Positions 54,589 through 62,981 of a stretch of DNA of 64,000 bases are shown here, piece after piece. The stretch is from Pseudomonas fluorescens (lineage in GTDB: Bacteria; Pseudomonadota; Gammaproteobacteria; Pseudomonadales; Pseudomonadaceae): NCBI RefSeq assembly GCF_001307275.1, contig NZ_CP012831.1, forward strand, positions 2,968,501 to 3,032,500, read 5' to 3'. Both the position numbers and the translations under genes were made by a program. The notes beneath the pieces were generated by a model that saw only the letters and a program-made list of their open reading frames with translations, did no database searches and was not told the origin of the DNA. How positions within the stretch are numbered: position 1 is the stretch's first letter; the number at the start of each line of letters is the position of its first letter.

Positions 54589-56019
54589 TCAGCGGACAAA
54601 CAGCTTCTGAATCAGTTTCTGCAAGGGTTTGCCGTAGGGCGGATAAATCAGCTTCGCCGCGTTGAATCGCTGTTTGGTCAGCACGCCCTTGGCTTTGCTG
54701 AAGGTCAGGAAGCCCTCATGCCCGTGGTAATGCCCCATTCCCGAGGGCCCGATGCCGCCGAACGGCATGTCATCCTGGGCGACATGCAACAGCGTGTCGT
54801 TCAGGCAGACGCCGCCGGAATGGGTTTCGTGGAGCACGCGATGCTGTTCGGCCTTGTTGTAGCCGAAGTAGTAGAGCGCCAGCGGGCGGGGTCGCTGATT
54901 GATGTAGGCAAACGCCTGGTCCAGATGGTCATAGGGCACGATGGGCAGCAGTGGGCCGAAGATCTCGTCTTGCATGACGGTCATCTCATCGTTGACGTTG
55001 AGCAGCAGGCTGTGGGCCGTGCGGCGACCCTGGCCTTGCTCGAACAGCTCGATCAGCAACGCGCCCTTGCCGGTGGCGTCGCTGATGTAGCCATTGAGCC
55101 GCGCCAGTTGTCGTTCGTTGATGATGGCGGTGTAGTCCGGGTTGTCCGCCAGGGTCGGATAAAACCCGCGAACCGCCTCGCGATACGCTTCGACGAATTC
55201 ACCGACGCGGTTCTGCGGCACCAGCACATAGTCCGGGGCGACACAGGTTTGCCCGGCATTCAGGGTTTTGCCGAAGGCAATGCGTTCGGCGGCGTCCTTG
55301 ATGGGTACATCGACCGACACGATGGCCGGCGATTTCCCACCCAGCTCCAGGGTGACCGGGGTCAGGTTTTCAGCAGCGGCCCGCATGACATGCTTGCCGA
55401 TGCTGGTGGCGCCGGTGAACAACAGGTGATCGAAGGGCAACTTGGAAAACGCCATGCCGACCTCCGCCTCGCCGAGCACCACGCACACCAGGTCCTGGGG
55501 GAAGACCCGGGCGAGCAGTTGCTTGAGCAGCAAGCCGGTCGCCGGTGTCGATTCGCTCAGCTTGAGCATCACCCGGTTGCCCGCCGCCAACGCCCCGACC
55601 AACGGCCCGATGGCCAGGAACAGCGGGTAGTTCCACGGCACGATGACCCCGACCACCCCCAACGGCTGATAGATCACTTTGGCTGAGGCCGGTTGAAAGG
55701 CCATGCCCACCTTGCGTCGGGAGGGTTTCATCCAGCCCTGGAGGTGCCGGCTGGCGTAATGGATGCCGTGCAGGCTGGGCATCAGCTCGGCCAACAGTGT
55801 CTCGTCGGCGCTGCGGTGGCTGAAATCCTGGCTGATGGCGTCGATCAAGGCTTGCCGTTCGTTGCTCAATACCTCGCGCAGTGCCTTGAGCCATTGTCGG
55901 CGCTGTTCAGCCGGTGGCATCGGATGGGCGGCGTAGGCCTGGCGCTGGGCATCGAAGAGCGACCGCAGCTCGTCCAGTTGTTGTTGAGACTCGTGCAGGT
56001 AGGCAACGTCGGCAGGCAT
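54589..56019 (-). CDS. Coniferyl-aldehyde-dehydrogenase-type aldehyde dehydrogenase
   Basis: A 476-residue NAD(P)-dependent enzyme oxidising aldehydes to acids. The glutamate is in TLELGGKSPAIVSVD, the catalytic Cys in NAGQTCVAPDYVLV and the NAD-binding turn in FTGATSIGKHVM. It is most like coniferyl/fatty aldehyde dehydrogenases (class 3 style), with C-terminal FNAAKLIYPPYGKPLQKL. It is the first gene of the aldehyde dehydrogenase, Tat-lipoprotein and GMC operon and faces a TetR gene with a palindromic operator between them. The substrate is not certain. Confidence 0.9.
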   Translation of the reverse strand: MPADVAYLHESQQQLDELRSLFDAQRQAYAAHPMPPAEQRRQWLKALREVLSNERQALIDAISQDFSHRSADETLLAELMPSLHGIHYASRHLQGWMKPSRRKVGMAFQPASAKVIYQPLGVVGVIVPWNYPLFLAIGPLVGALAAGNRVMLKLSESTPATGLLLKQLLARVFPQDLVCVVLGEAEVGMAFSKLPFDHLLFTGATSIGKHVMRAAAENLTPVTLELGGKSPAIVSVDVPIKDAAERIAFGKTLNAGQTCVAPDYVLVPQNRVGEFVEAYREAVRGFYPTLADNPDYTAIINERQLARLNGYISDATGKGALLIELFEQGQGRRTAHSLLLNVNDEMTVMQDEIFGPLLPIVPYDHLDQAFAYINQRPRPLALYYFGYNKAEQHRVLHETHSGGVCLNDTLLHVAQDDMPFGGIGPSGMGHYHGHEGFLTFSKAKGVLTKQRFNAAKLIYPPYGKPLQKLIQKLFVR

Positions 56020-56051
56020 CGTCAGGCACCGGATATTATTAGAGTGGGTGT

Positions 56052-56075
56052 TTTCTAGAGCTTATACTCTAGAAA
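56052..56075. promoter_or_regulatory. Palindromic operator between the aldehyde dehydrogenase and TetR genes
   Basis: TTTCTAGAG-CTTATA-CTCTAGAAA gives perfect 9-bp arms 33 bases before the dehydrogenase start and 93 bases before the regulator start. It is a likely TetR binding site controlling both directions. Binding is inferred. Confidence 0.6.
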
Positions 56076-56167
56076 GTCAATGGCATCCGCAACGGCTGTG
56101 GGTTTTTCCTGTGACCGATAGGTCGTAAGATGCCGATCAATGCCTTCGTCGAATTAAAGCCCAAACC

Positions 56168-56839
56168 ATGGCCCCACGAATGAAAACCAGCGAGCGCATC
56201 GTGCAAAACAGCCTCGAGCTGTTCAACCAACAGGGTGAGCGCAGCGTCAGCACCAATCACATCGCCGCCCACATGGACATGTCCCCGGGCAACCTCTATT
56301 ACCACTTCCCCAACAAGCAGGCGATCATCGCCGTGCTGTTCAGTGAATACGAGAACCTGGTGGACAGTTTCCTGCGTCCGCCCCAGGGCCGGGCGGCCAC
56401 GGTGGATGACAAGCGCTTCTACCTGCAGGAGCTGCTGGCGGCCATGTGGCGCTATCGCTTCCTGCATCGGGACCTGGAGCATCTGCTCGACAGCGATCCG
56501 GACCTTGCGGCCCGCTATCGTCGGTTTTCCCAGCGCTGCCTGATCCACGGCACCGCGATCTACGAAGGTTTCGTTGCCGCCGGCATCCTGAAGATGGACC
56601 GGGTGCAGATCGAGTCCCTGACCCTCAACGCCTGGATCATTCTCACGTCCTGGGTGCGGTTCCTGTGCACCACGCGGGAAAATTTCAGTCACCTGAGTGA
56701 GCAGGCCATCAAGCGCGGCGTCTATCAGGTACTGGTGCTGGAAGCCGGTTTCGTGACCGATCAGGCCCGCGAAGCGGTGGATGCACTGTTCAAGGAATAT
56801 TACGTCCCCCTGGCCCAGACCCTGGAGGAAGGGCAGTAG
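56168..56839 (+). CDS. TetR/AcrR-family regulator
   Basis: A 223-residue regulator with helix-turn-helix RSVSTNHIAAHMDMSPGNLY then YHFPNKQAIIAVLFSEYENL. The C-terminal ligand pocket has many aromatic residues and a W-I-I-L-T-S-W-V-R-F stretch. It is divergent from the aldehyde dehydrogenase operon, from which it is separated by the operator at 56052. It probably represses that operon until an alcohol or aldehyde signal is present. The start at 56168 is preceded by no strong ribosome-binding site. A second ATG four codons on (56180) is an alternative. Confidence 0.9.
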   Translation: MAPRMKTSERIVQNSLELFNQQGERSVSTNHIAAHMDMSPGNLYYHFPNKQAIIAVLFSEYENLVDSFLRPPQGRAATVDDKRFYLQELLAAMWRYRFLHRDLEHLLDSDPDLAARYRRFSQRCLIHGTAIYEGFVAAGILKMDRVQIESLTLNAWIILTSWVRFLCTTRENFSHLSEQAIKRGVYQVLVLEAGFVTDQAREAVDALFKEYYVPLAQTLEEGQ

Positions 56840-56872
56840 GATCGATCCCCGACTTAGCCACAGGAGCTCACC

Positions 56873-57727
56873 ATGCCCATCGCGCAACTCATCAGCCCCG
56901 AAGCCCTCGAACAGCGGCGATCACGGCCCGGGCTGGTCATCCTCGATTGTCGTTTTGCCCTGGAAGATCCGGATTACGGTCAACGCAGTTATGCCGAGGG
57001 CCACATTGCCGGGGCGTCGTTCGCGGACCTTGAGCGCGACCTGAGCGGGCCGGTGACCAGAGGCGTGACCGGGCGCCATCCGCTGCCCGAGCCCGAGGCC
57101 TTGATCGAGCGCCTCAGGGCTTGGGGGCTCGATAACGACAGCGACGTCGTGCTGTACGACGACGGCCCTGGCGCTTATGCCGCGCGGGCCTGGTGGTTGC
57201 TGGCCTGGCTGGGCAAGCGTGATGGCGTGTCCATCCTCGACGGTGGGCTCAAGGCCTGGCATGCCGCTGGCTTGCCGTTGAGCCTGGATCCGCCGCAGCA
57301 CAGCCGTGGAAGTTTCACGGGGGCGCCGGATGCGAGCTTGTTGATCAATGCGCAAGCGCTGCAACAACGCCTCGGCGAATCGGCCATGACCCTGCTGGAT
57401 GCCCGGGCGTTGCCGCGCTTCAAGGGCGAAGTCGAGCCGATCGACCCGGTGGCCGGGCATATCCCGGGCGCCCAGTGCGCAGCGTTCACCGACAATCTGG
57501 GCGCCGATGGACGCTTCTTGCCGGCCGCCCAGCTCAAGCAACGCTTCGCCGAAAAACTGGGCGAGCGCTCGCCCACCGAACTGGTGGCGTACTGCGGCTC
57601 CGGCGTGACGGCGTGCCATAACCTGTTCGCCTTGTGCCTGGCAGGGTATCCCTTGGGAAGGCTGTATGCCGGCTCGTGGAGTGAGTGGATCAATGATCCC
57701 CAGCGGGGCGTGGCGAAGGGCGAATAG
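56873..57727 (+). CDS. Thiosulfate/3-mercaptopyruvate sulfurtransferase (rhodanese pair)
   Basis: A 284-residue protein with two rhodanese domains, an inactive N-terminal one (residues about 10-130) and an active C-terminal one. The active loop C-G-S-G-V-T (in ELVAYCGSGVTACHN) is the 3-mercaptopyruvate type rather than the C-R-x-G-x-R thiosulfate type. It moves sulfur from mercaptopyruvate to acceptors such as cyanide. It starts 33 bases after the TetR gene with CAGGAG and may be read from the same transcript. Confidence 0.9.
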   Translation: MPIAQLISPEALEQRRSRPGLVILDCRFALEDPDYGQRSYAEGHIAGASFADLERDLSGPVTRGVTGRHPLPEPEALIERLRAWGLDNDSDVVLYDDGPGAYAARAWWLLAWLGKRDGVSILDGGLKAWHAAGLPLSLDPPQHSRGSFTGAPDASLLINAQALQQRLGESAMTLLDARALPRFKGEVEPIDPVAGHIPGAQCAAFTDNLGADGRFLPAAQLKQRFAEKLGERSPTELVAYCGSGVTACHNLFALCLAGYPLGRLYAGSWSEWINDPQRGVAKGE

Positions 57728-57746
57728 CTCACCCCAAAAAACCAAT

Positions 57747-58128
57747 GTGGGAGCGAGCTTGCTCGCGATGACGGTGTGCCAGGCAATTTCAATGTCGCTG
57801 TCCCGCCGCTATCGCGAGCAAGCTCGCTCCCACAGGGGATTCCCTGGCGAACGCTGAACCGGTGAATACCCCAAAAAAATTGTGGGAGCGAGCTTGCTCG
57901 CGATGACGGTGTGCCAGGCAACTTCAATGTCGCTGTCCCGCCGCTATCGCGAGCAAGCTCGCTCCCACGGGGATTGCTGGCGAACGCTGAACCGGTGAAT
58001 ACCCCAAAAAAATTGTGGGAGCGAGCTTGCTCGCGATGACGGTGTGCCAGGCAATTTCAATGTCGCTGTCCCGCCGCTATCGCGAGCAAGCTCGCTCCCA
58101 CAGAGGATTCTTGGCGAACGCTGAACCG
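57747..58128. repeat. Second REPIN tandem array, three units of 135/133 bases
   Basis: Unit starts are at 57747, 57882 and 58015. Each unit has a REPIN with a central part GACGGTGTGCCAGGCAA and a joiner (GGCGAACGCTGAACCGGTGA, then ACCCCAAAAAAA), ending in a partial joiner at about 58128. The REPs match those of the 28.3-kb array, but centre and joiner are unrelated. This explains the whole gap between the sulfurtransferase and the hydrolase, 57728-58158. Confidence 0.92.
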
Positions 58129-58158
58129 GCGCAGGGGATTTGTGTTGTCTGCGAATCG

Positions 58159-59157
58159 TCAGCCGCGCCTCAGGCTGGCCAGCCAATCGGGAATCCGTCG
58201 CTCCAGGTAATACCCTGGGCGGCGCAGGGTTCCGTCGACAAACCCGACATGCCCGCCCCGGGCGTGCAGTTCAAGTCGGGTCGAGGTGGATAACTCGCCG
58301 GGCTCGGGCAGGCTGTGGGGAAACACAAAAGGATCGTCGGCGGCCTGGATGACCAGGGTCGGCGTGCTGATGCTCGCCATGAAATAACGGCTGGAGGCGC
58401 GGCGGTAGTAGTCCGCGGCATCGGAGAACCCGTGCAGCGGCGCGGTCACCCGGCCGTCAAAGTCCCAGAAGGTGCGCATGTTTTCCAGCGGGCCAAGGGC
58501 CGCCAGGGTCGCCAGGCCTTCGTGGCGTCCGTCGTGCTGGAACTGGCGTTGCTTGTTGCGCACATAGGCCACCATTTGTCGCATGAAGTGCGCTTGGTAG
58601 AACTTGGAAAATCCCTGGCCGATGCGATCGGCGCACTGGTCGAGGCGAAACGGTACCGAGACCGCCACCGCTCCTTGCAACTGGCTGTCGCGGCCGGCTT
58701 CGCCCAAGTGCTTGAGCAACACATTGCCGCCCAGTGAATAACCCACCGCAAACAGCGGCGCCAAGGGCCGCCTGGCGCGCAAGTGAGTGATGGCGGCGGC
58801 CAGGTCTTCGCTGACGCCCGAATGATAGCTGCGGGGCAACAGGTTCGGCTCGCCCGAGCAGCCGCGCCAGTTCAAGGCCGCGCTGGCCCAGCCCTGGCGA
58901 CCGAGCGCCTGCTGCAACCCGGCCACGTAAGGCGAGTTGGAAGAGCCGGTCAGCCCGTGCAGCACCAGCACCAGTGGTGCCTCGGCGCTGTGGGGGCCGT
59001 GCCAGTCGAGGTCGAGGAAATCACCGTCTTCCAGCCACAGGCGCTCGCGTTGACGCTCGATGTGGGTGGTCTGGCGCCACAAGGGGCCCCACAAGGTTTG
59101 CAGGTGCGGGTTGCCAAGGCCCGGGGCAGGGACGAAACGTTCAGATGCGGCGGACAT
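58159..59157 (-). CDS. YheT-like alpha/beta hydrolase
   Basis: A 332-residue hydrolase of the YheT/ABHD1-3 family. The N-terminus FVPAPGLGNPHLQTLWGPLW, LVLHGLTGSSNSPYVAGL for the oxyanion region and GYSLGGNVLLKHLGE with nucleophile Ser are diagnostic. The acid is in IQAADDPFV and the His in ARGGHVGFVDG. It probably acts on lipids or esters; the true substrate is unknown. ATGs at 59157 and 59160 are equivalent. A much longer frame to 59697 overlaps rsmD in another frame and is rejected. Confidence 0.9.
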   Translation of the reverse strand: MSAASERFVPAPGLGNPHLQTLWGPLWRQTTHIERQRERLWLEDGDFLDLDWHGPHSAEAPLVLVLHGLTGSSNSPYVAGLQQALGRQGWASAALNWRGCSGEPNLLPRSYHSGVSEDLAAAITHLRARRPLAPLFAVGYSLGGNVLLKHLGEAGRDSQLQGAVAVSVPFRLDQCADRIGQGFSKFYQAHFMRQMVAYVRNKQRQFQHDGRHEGLATLAALGPLENMRTFWDFDGRVTAPLHGFSDAADYYRRASSRYFMASISTPTLVIQAADDPFVFPHSLPEPGELSTSTRLELHARGGHVGFVDGTLRRPGYYLERRIPDWLASLRRG

Positions 59158-59188
59158 CATTATTGTTCTCGATGCACTGGTCAGCCGT

Positions 59189-59800
59189 TCAGCCAATGTC
59201 CTTTGGCAAACGCTGCCACAACGCGTAGTACACCCGTCCGGATTTCTGCTCGCGGTGCAAGCGCCAGTTGCCCGGCAAGCCCAGGGTGGACGGGGCAGTC
59301 TCGCTTTCAGTGTAGACCCAGGCATCCTCGGCCAGCCAGTGACGCTCCTCGAGCAAGGCGCAGACCGTCGGCAACAGGTTCTGGTTGAAAGGAGGGTCCA
59401 GGAACACCAGGTCGAAAGGCGTTGCCGGTTGGCTGTCCAGGTAGCGCAGCGCGTCGGCGGTCTGCACCTGACCGACGGTGCAACGCAGGGTGCCCAGGTG
59501 TTCCTTGAGGCTGGAGACCGCCAGGTTGCTGGCATCCAGCGCCTGGCCCATGGCGGCGCCACGGGACAGGGCCTCGAGAAACAGTGCGCCGCTGCCGGCG
59601 AACGGGTCGAGTACCCGAGCGCCTGCCACATAGGGCGCGAGCCAGTTGAACAGGGTTTCCCGCACGCGGTCCGGGGTGGGGCGCAACCCCGGGGCATCCG
59701 GGAAGCTCAGGCGCCGGCTGCGCCATTCGCCGCCGATGATGCGCAACTGGTTCACACCGTTGTGCACGGGTTTCTTGCTGGAATTCGATGGGCGGGCCAT
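59189..59800 (-). CDS. rsmD: 16S rRNA (guanine-966-N2)-methyltransferase
   Basis: A 203-residue methyltransferase. SAM motif ARVLDPFAGSGALFLEALSR, catalytic D-P-P-F in VFLDPPFNQNLLP and the N-terminal RIIGGEWRSRRLSFPDAPGL are standard for RsmD, which modifies 16S rRNA during 30S assembly. It begins in a one-base overlap (TAATG) with the stop of the upstream M16 protein gene. It therefore forms one operon with the M16 pair. Confidence 0.95.
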   Translation of the reverse strand: MARPSNSSKKPVHNGVNQLRIIGGEWRSRRLSFPDAPGLRPTPDRVRETLFNWLAPYVAGARVLDPFAGSGALFLEALSRGAAMGQALDASNLAVSSLKEHLGTLRCTVGQVQTADALRYLDSQPATPFDLVFLDPPFNQNLLPTVCALLEERHWLAEDAWVYTESETAPSTLGLPGNWRLHREQKSGRVYYALWQRLPKDIG

Positions 59801-61290
59801 TAGTGCTCCGGAACCCCGAGCGGCTGCTCGGCAGGTTTGTCAGTAGGGGGCGGCAACGGCTTTTGCGGCACGCTCGGGCCGGCGGTGACGATGACCATTT
59901 TGTCAGTGCTCAGGTGTTTGTTCAGCGCGGCCTTGACCTGCTCGACCGTCAGTTCCTGGGACTGGCGCATGAAATCTTCCAGGTAGCTGAGCGGCAAGTC
60001 ATAGAACCCCATGGCGCCGAGCTGACCGACGATGTCGGCATTGCTGGCGGTGGACAGCGGGAAGCTGCCCGCCAACTCACGCTTGGCGTCATCGAGTTCT
60101 TTCTGGGTCGGACCGTTCTTGAGGTAGTCGGCGAACACGTCCTGCACCAGTTTCAAGGTGCCCTCGCTCATCTCTGCACGGGTCTGCAGGTTGATCATGA
60201 ACGGGCCGCGGGCCTGCATCGCCGTAAAGCCGGAATACACGCCGTAGGTCAGGCCGCGTTTTTCGCGGACTTCAGTCATCAGCCGCGTGCCGAAGCCACC
60301 GCCGCCGAGGATCTGGTTGCCCAGGGACACCGCGGCATAGTCCGGATCGTCGCGGTCGATGCCCAATTGCGCGAGCATCAGGTTGGTCTGCTTGGACGGG
60401 AACTCGATGTGGCCGATGCTCGCCTTCGGTTCCACCGGTGCCGGGGTTTTCGCCAGGGCCGGGCCTTTGGGCAGCGCGGCGGACACCTGGTTGGCAATCG
60501 CTTCGGCTTCGGCGCGGGACAAGTCCCCCACCAGTGCGATCACTGCGTTGCCGGCGGCATAGGCCTTGGCGTGGAAAGCCCGGGCCTGGGCCAGGGTGAT
60601 CGGTGGGATACTGTCGGCGGTGCCGTCGCTGGAGTGGGCATAAGGATGCTCGCCGTAGAGGCGCTTCATCAGTTCCAGGCCCGCCAGTTTGCCGGGGTTC
60701 TGCTTCTGGTACTCGAAACCGGCGAGCATCTGGTTCTTGATCCGGGCGAAGGAGTCGGCGGGGAAGGTCGGTTTGCCGACGACTTCGGCGAACAGCTTCA
60801 ATGCCGGCTCACGCTTGTCGGCTGCGCTGAGACTGCGCAGGGACGCCACGGCCATGTCCCGATAGGCGCCGTTGCCAAAGTCCGCGCCGAGGCTTTCGAA
60901 GCCTTGGGCGATGGCGCTGACGTCCTTGCCGGCCACGCCTTCGTTGAGCATGGCGTTGGTCAGCAGAGCGAGGCCGGGGGCGTCGCCGTCCTGGCTGCTG
61001 CCGGCGGCGAAGGTCAGGCGCAGGTCGAACATCGGCAATTCCCGGGCTTCGACGAACAGCACCTTGGCGCCGCCAGCGGTTGTCCAGGTTTGCACGTCGA
61101 GCTGGCGCCGACTGGGGGCCTTGTCGTTCAGTTCGGCCAGGGATTGCAGCTTGTTGCCGGACTTGGCCTTGTCCAATGCCTGGCTGGCGTTGGAGTCGCT
61201 GGACGGCGACAGGTAAAAGGCCAGGGCGCCGGCCAGGGCGATCAATACCAGGCCGATCGGCACCAGGCGCGATGATTTGCGCTCATTCAT
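59800..61290 (-). CDS. M16-family peptidase-like protein, non-catalytic partner
   Basis: 496 residues with an N-terminal membrane anchor (LVPIGLVLIALAGALAFYLS). Its M16 fold segments are LRLTFAAGSSQDGDAPGLAL, RGLTYGVYSGFTAMQARGPF and LLAGFEYQKQNPGKLAGLEL-like stretches. Where the zinc motif H-x-x-E-H should be, it has T-N-A-M-L-N-E, so the protein is not itself catalytic. It has the R/Y loop typical of the partner subunit. The start at 61290 overlaps the end of the active partner gene by 8 bases, so the two are coupled. Confidence 0.92.
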   Translation of the reverse strand: MNERKSSRLVPIGLVLIALAGALAFYLSPSSDSNASQALDKAKSGNKLQSLAELNDKAPSRRQLDVQTWTTAGGAKVLFVEARELPMFDLRLTFAAGSSQDGDAPGLALLTNAMLNEGVAGKDVSAIAQGFESLGADFGNGAYRDMAVASLRSLSAADKREPALKLFAEVVGKPTFPADSFARIKNQMLAGFEYQKQNPGKLAGLELMKRLYGEHPYAHSSDGTADSIPPITLAQARAFHAKAYAAGNAVIALVGDLSRAEAEAIANQVSAALPKGPALAKTPAPVEPKASIGHIEFPSKQTNLMLAQLGIDRDDPDYAAVSLGNQILGGGGFGTRLMTEVREKRGLTYGVYSGFTAMQARGPFMINLQTRAEMSEGTLKLVQDVFADYLKNGPTQKELDDAKRELAGSFPLSTASNADIVGQLGAMGFYDLPLSYLEDFMRQSQELTVEQVKAALNKHLSTDKMVIVTAGPSVPQKPLPPPTDKPAEQPLGVPEH

Positions 61291-62638
61291 GAGCTTTCTC
61301 CTCGGGCAGGACGTGCGCAACGCTCAGGCGCGAGCGGGTGAAATACAGCTGGGCTGCCTTCTGGATGTCTTGCGGGGTCACGCTTTGCAGTTCGGCGAGT
61401 TCGGTGTCCATCAGCTTCCAGGACAAGCCGACGGTTTCCAGCTGGCCGATGGCGGTGGCCTGGCTGGTGATCGAGTCGCGCTCATACACCAGGCCGGCGA
61501 TGACCTGGGCGCGCACGCGTTCCAGTTCGTCGGCGGTCGGGGCGGTGGTTTTCAACTGCTCAAGCAAGCGCCACAAACCTGCTTCTGCCTGGGCGAGGGT
61601 TTTGTTTTTCTGCGTGTTGGGCGTCGCCGACAAGGTGAACAACGAGTCGCCGCGGGTGAAGGCGTCGTAGCTCGACGAGCCGCCGGACACCAATTCTTCG
61701 CCGCGCTCCAGTTGGGTCGGGATCCGGCCGCTGTAGCCGCCATCCAGCAGGGCCGAGATCAGCCGCAACGCGTTGACCGACGCCTTGTCCGTCGCGGTGG
61801 CGATGCTCGGCACGTTGAAGGCCAGCATCACGCTGGGCAGTTGGGTCTGCACATGCAAGGTGATCTGGCGTTCGCCGGGTTCGGCCAGTTCCAAGGGGAT
61901 TTTCGCGACCGGCACCGCGCGCCGGGCAATCGGGCCGAAATAACGCTGGGCCAGGGATTTGACCTCCTCCGGCGTCACGTCGCCAACCACCACCAGGGTC
62001 GCGTTGTTCGGGGTGTACCAGGACTCGTACCAGTGACGCAGTTCCTCGACGGTCATCCGGTCCAGGTCGGCCATCCAGCCGATGGTCGGCGTGTGGTAGC
62101 CGCTGGCCGGGTAAGCCATGGCCTGGAAGCGCTCGTAGGCCTTGGACATGGGCTTGTCGTCGGTGCGCATGCGGCGCTCTTCCTTGATCACCTCGATTTC
62201 GCGGCTGAATTCCTCCGGCGGCAGGCGCAGGCTGGCCATGCGGTCGGCTTCCAGTTCGAAGGCCACGCCCAGGCGGTCGCGGGCCAGCACCTGGTAGTAG
62301 GCGGTGAAGTCGTCGCTGGTGAAGGCGTTCTCTTCGGCACCGAGGTCGCGCAGGATCAGCGACGCTTCGCCGGGGCCGACTTTTTCACTGCCCTTGAACA
62401 TCATGTGCTCAAGGGCGTGGGACAAACCGGTCTGGCCTGGCGTTTCGTAGCTGGAACCGACCTTGTACCAGACCTGGGACACCACCACCGGCGCACGATG
62501 GTCTTCGCGCACGACGACCTTCAGGCCGTTGTCGAGGGTGAATTCATGGGTGGGTTGTGGGTCGGCAGCCAGGGCTGAAAGAGGCAGACAAACTGTGCTG
62601 AGCAGCAGGCCTGCGGCGCGGCGGGCAAGAGCATTCAT
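61283..62638 (-). CDS. M16-family zinc metallopeptidase, catalytic subunit
   Basis: 451 residues with a signal peptide ending PLSALA before ADPQPTHEF. The inverted zinc motif H-A-L-E-H is in TGLSHALEHMMFKGSEK, with the downstream Glu in FELEADRMASLRL. Together with the non-catalytic partner encoded next, it forms a mitochondrial-processing-peptidase-like periplasmic pair. The substrate is unknown. It is the first gene of the M16-M16-rsmD operon and is divergent from ftsY, the arrangement common in Pseudomonas. Confidence 0.94.
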   Translation of the reverse strand: MNALARRAAGLLLSTVCLPLSALAADPQPTHEFTLDNGLKVVVREDHRAPVVVSQVWYKVGSSYETPGQTGLSHALEHMMFKGSEKVGPGEASLILRDLGAEENAFTSDDFTAYYQVLARDRLGVAFELEADRMASLRLPPEEFSREIEVIKEERRMRTDDKPMSKAYERFQAMAYPASGYHTPTIGWMADLDRMTVEELRHWYESWYTPNNATLVVVGDVTPEEVKSLAQRYFGPIARRAVPVAKIPLELAEPGERQITLHVQTQLPSVMLAFNVPSIATATDKASVNALRLISALLDGGYSGRIPTQLERGEELVSGGSSSYDAFTRGDSLFTLSATPNTQKNKTLAQAEAGLWRLLEQLKTTAPTADELERVRAQVIAGLVYERDSITSQATAIGQLETVGLSWKLMDTELAELQSVTPQDIQKAAQLYFTRSRLSVAHVLPEEKAHE

Positions 62639-62981
62639 TCGTGTTTAAACCTGTTGGGTTGCCTGCTAGGTCTTAGCCTCGGCAGGCGAGGAGGTGCTAG
62701 GATACTGATCCGTTTTACTGGCGGCCACGCCTATCGGGCCTTTTATCGGCCCGGGGTTGTCTGGGTTCTGCGGAGAAACCCCGGGTTTGCTCGTTGATCC
62801 CGGCGTTTTCGCAGATGATGCCGTACCAGTCCTTCGAAAAAATCGACTTTGAGGCGTCCTGGGACGCTTCGACAAAATGTTGCGCGTGAACAAGCTGGAT
62901 GAAACGCAGTCTGTTCAGCATTGAATATTTATCACCGAGGCGCCCTCGTGGCGCGTCGCTACCGTGAGATAGCCGTCCTCC
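62639..62981. promoter_or_regulatory. Divergent M16-ftsY control region
   Basis: This 343-base gap contains no gene. It has a 9-bp hairpin (CCCGGGGTT 62750-62758 with AACCCCGGG 62777-62785) and a smaller one (GCGTCC-TG-GGACGC, 62854-62867). Promoters for ftsY and for the M16 operon must lie here; no clear -35/-10 pair was singled out. A 15-codon frame from 62877 is not convincing. Confidence 0.5.

Noticed and set aside
59788..61275. 495-codon plus-strand frame opposite the M16 partner gene
   Set aside because: It is an antisense shadow of the M16 gene, which has clear family motifs and overlapping neighbours.
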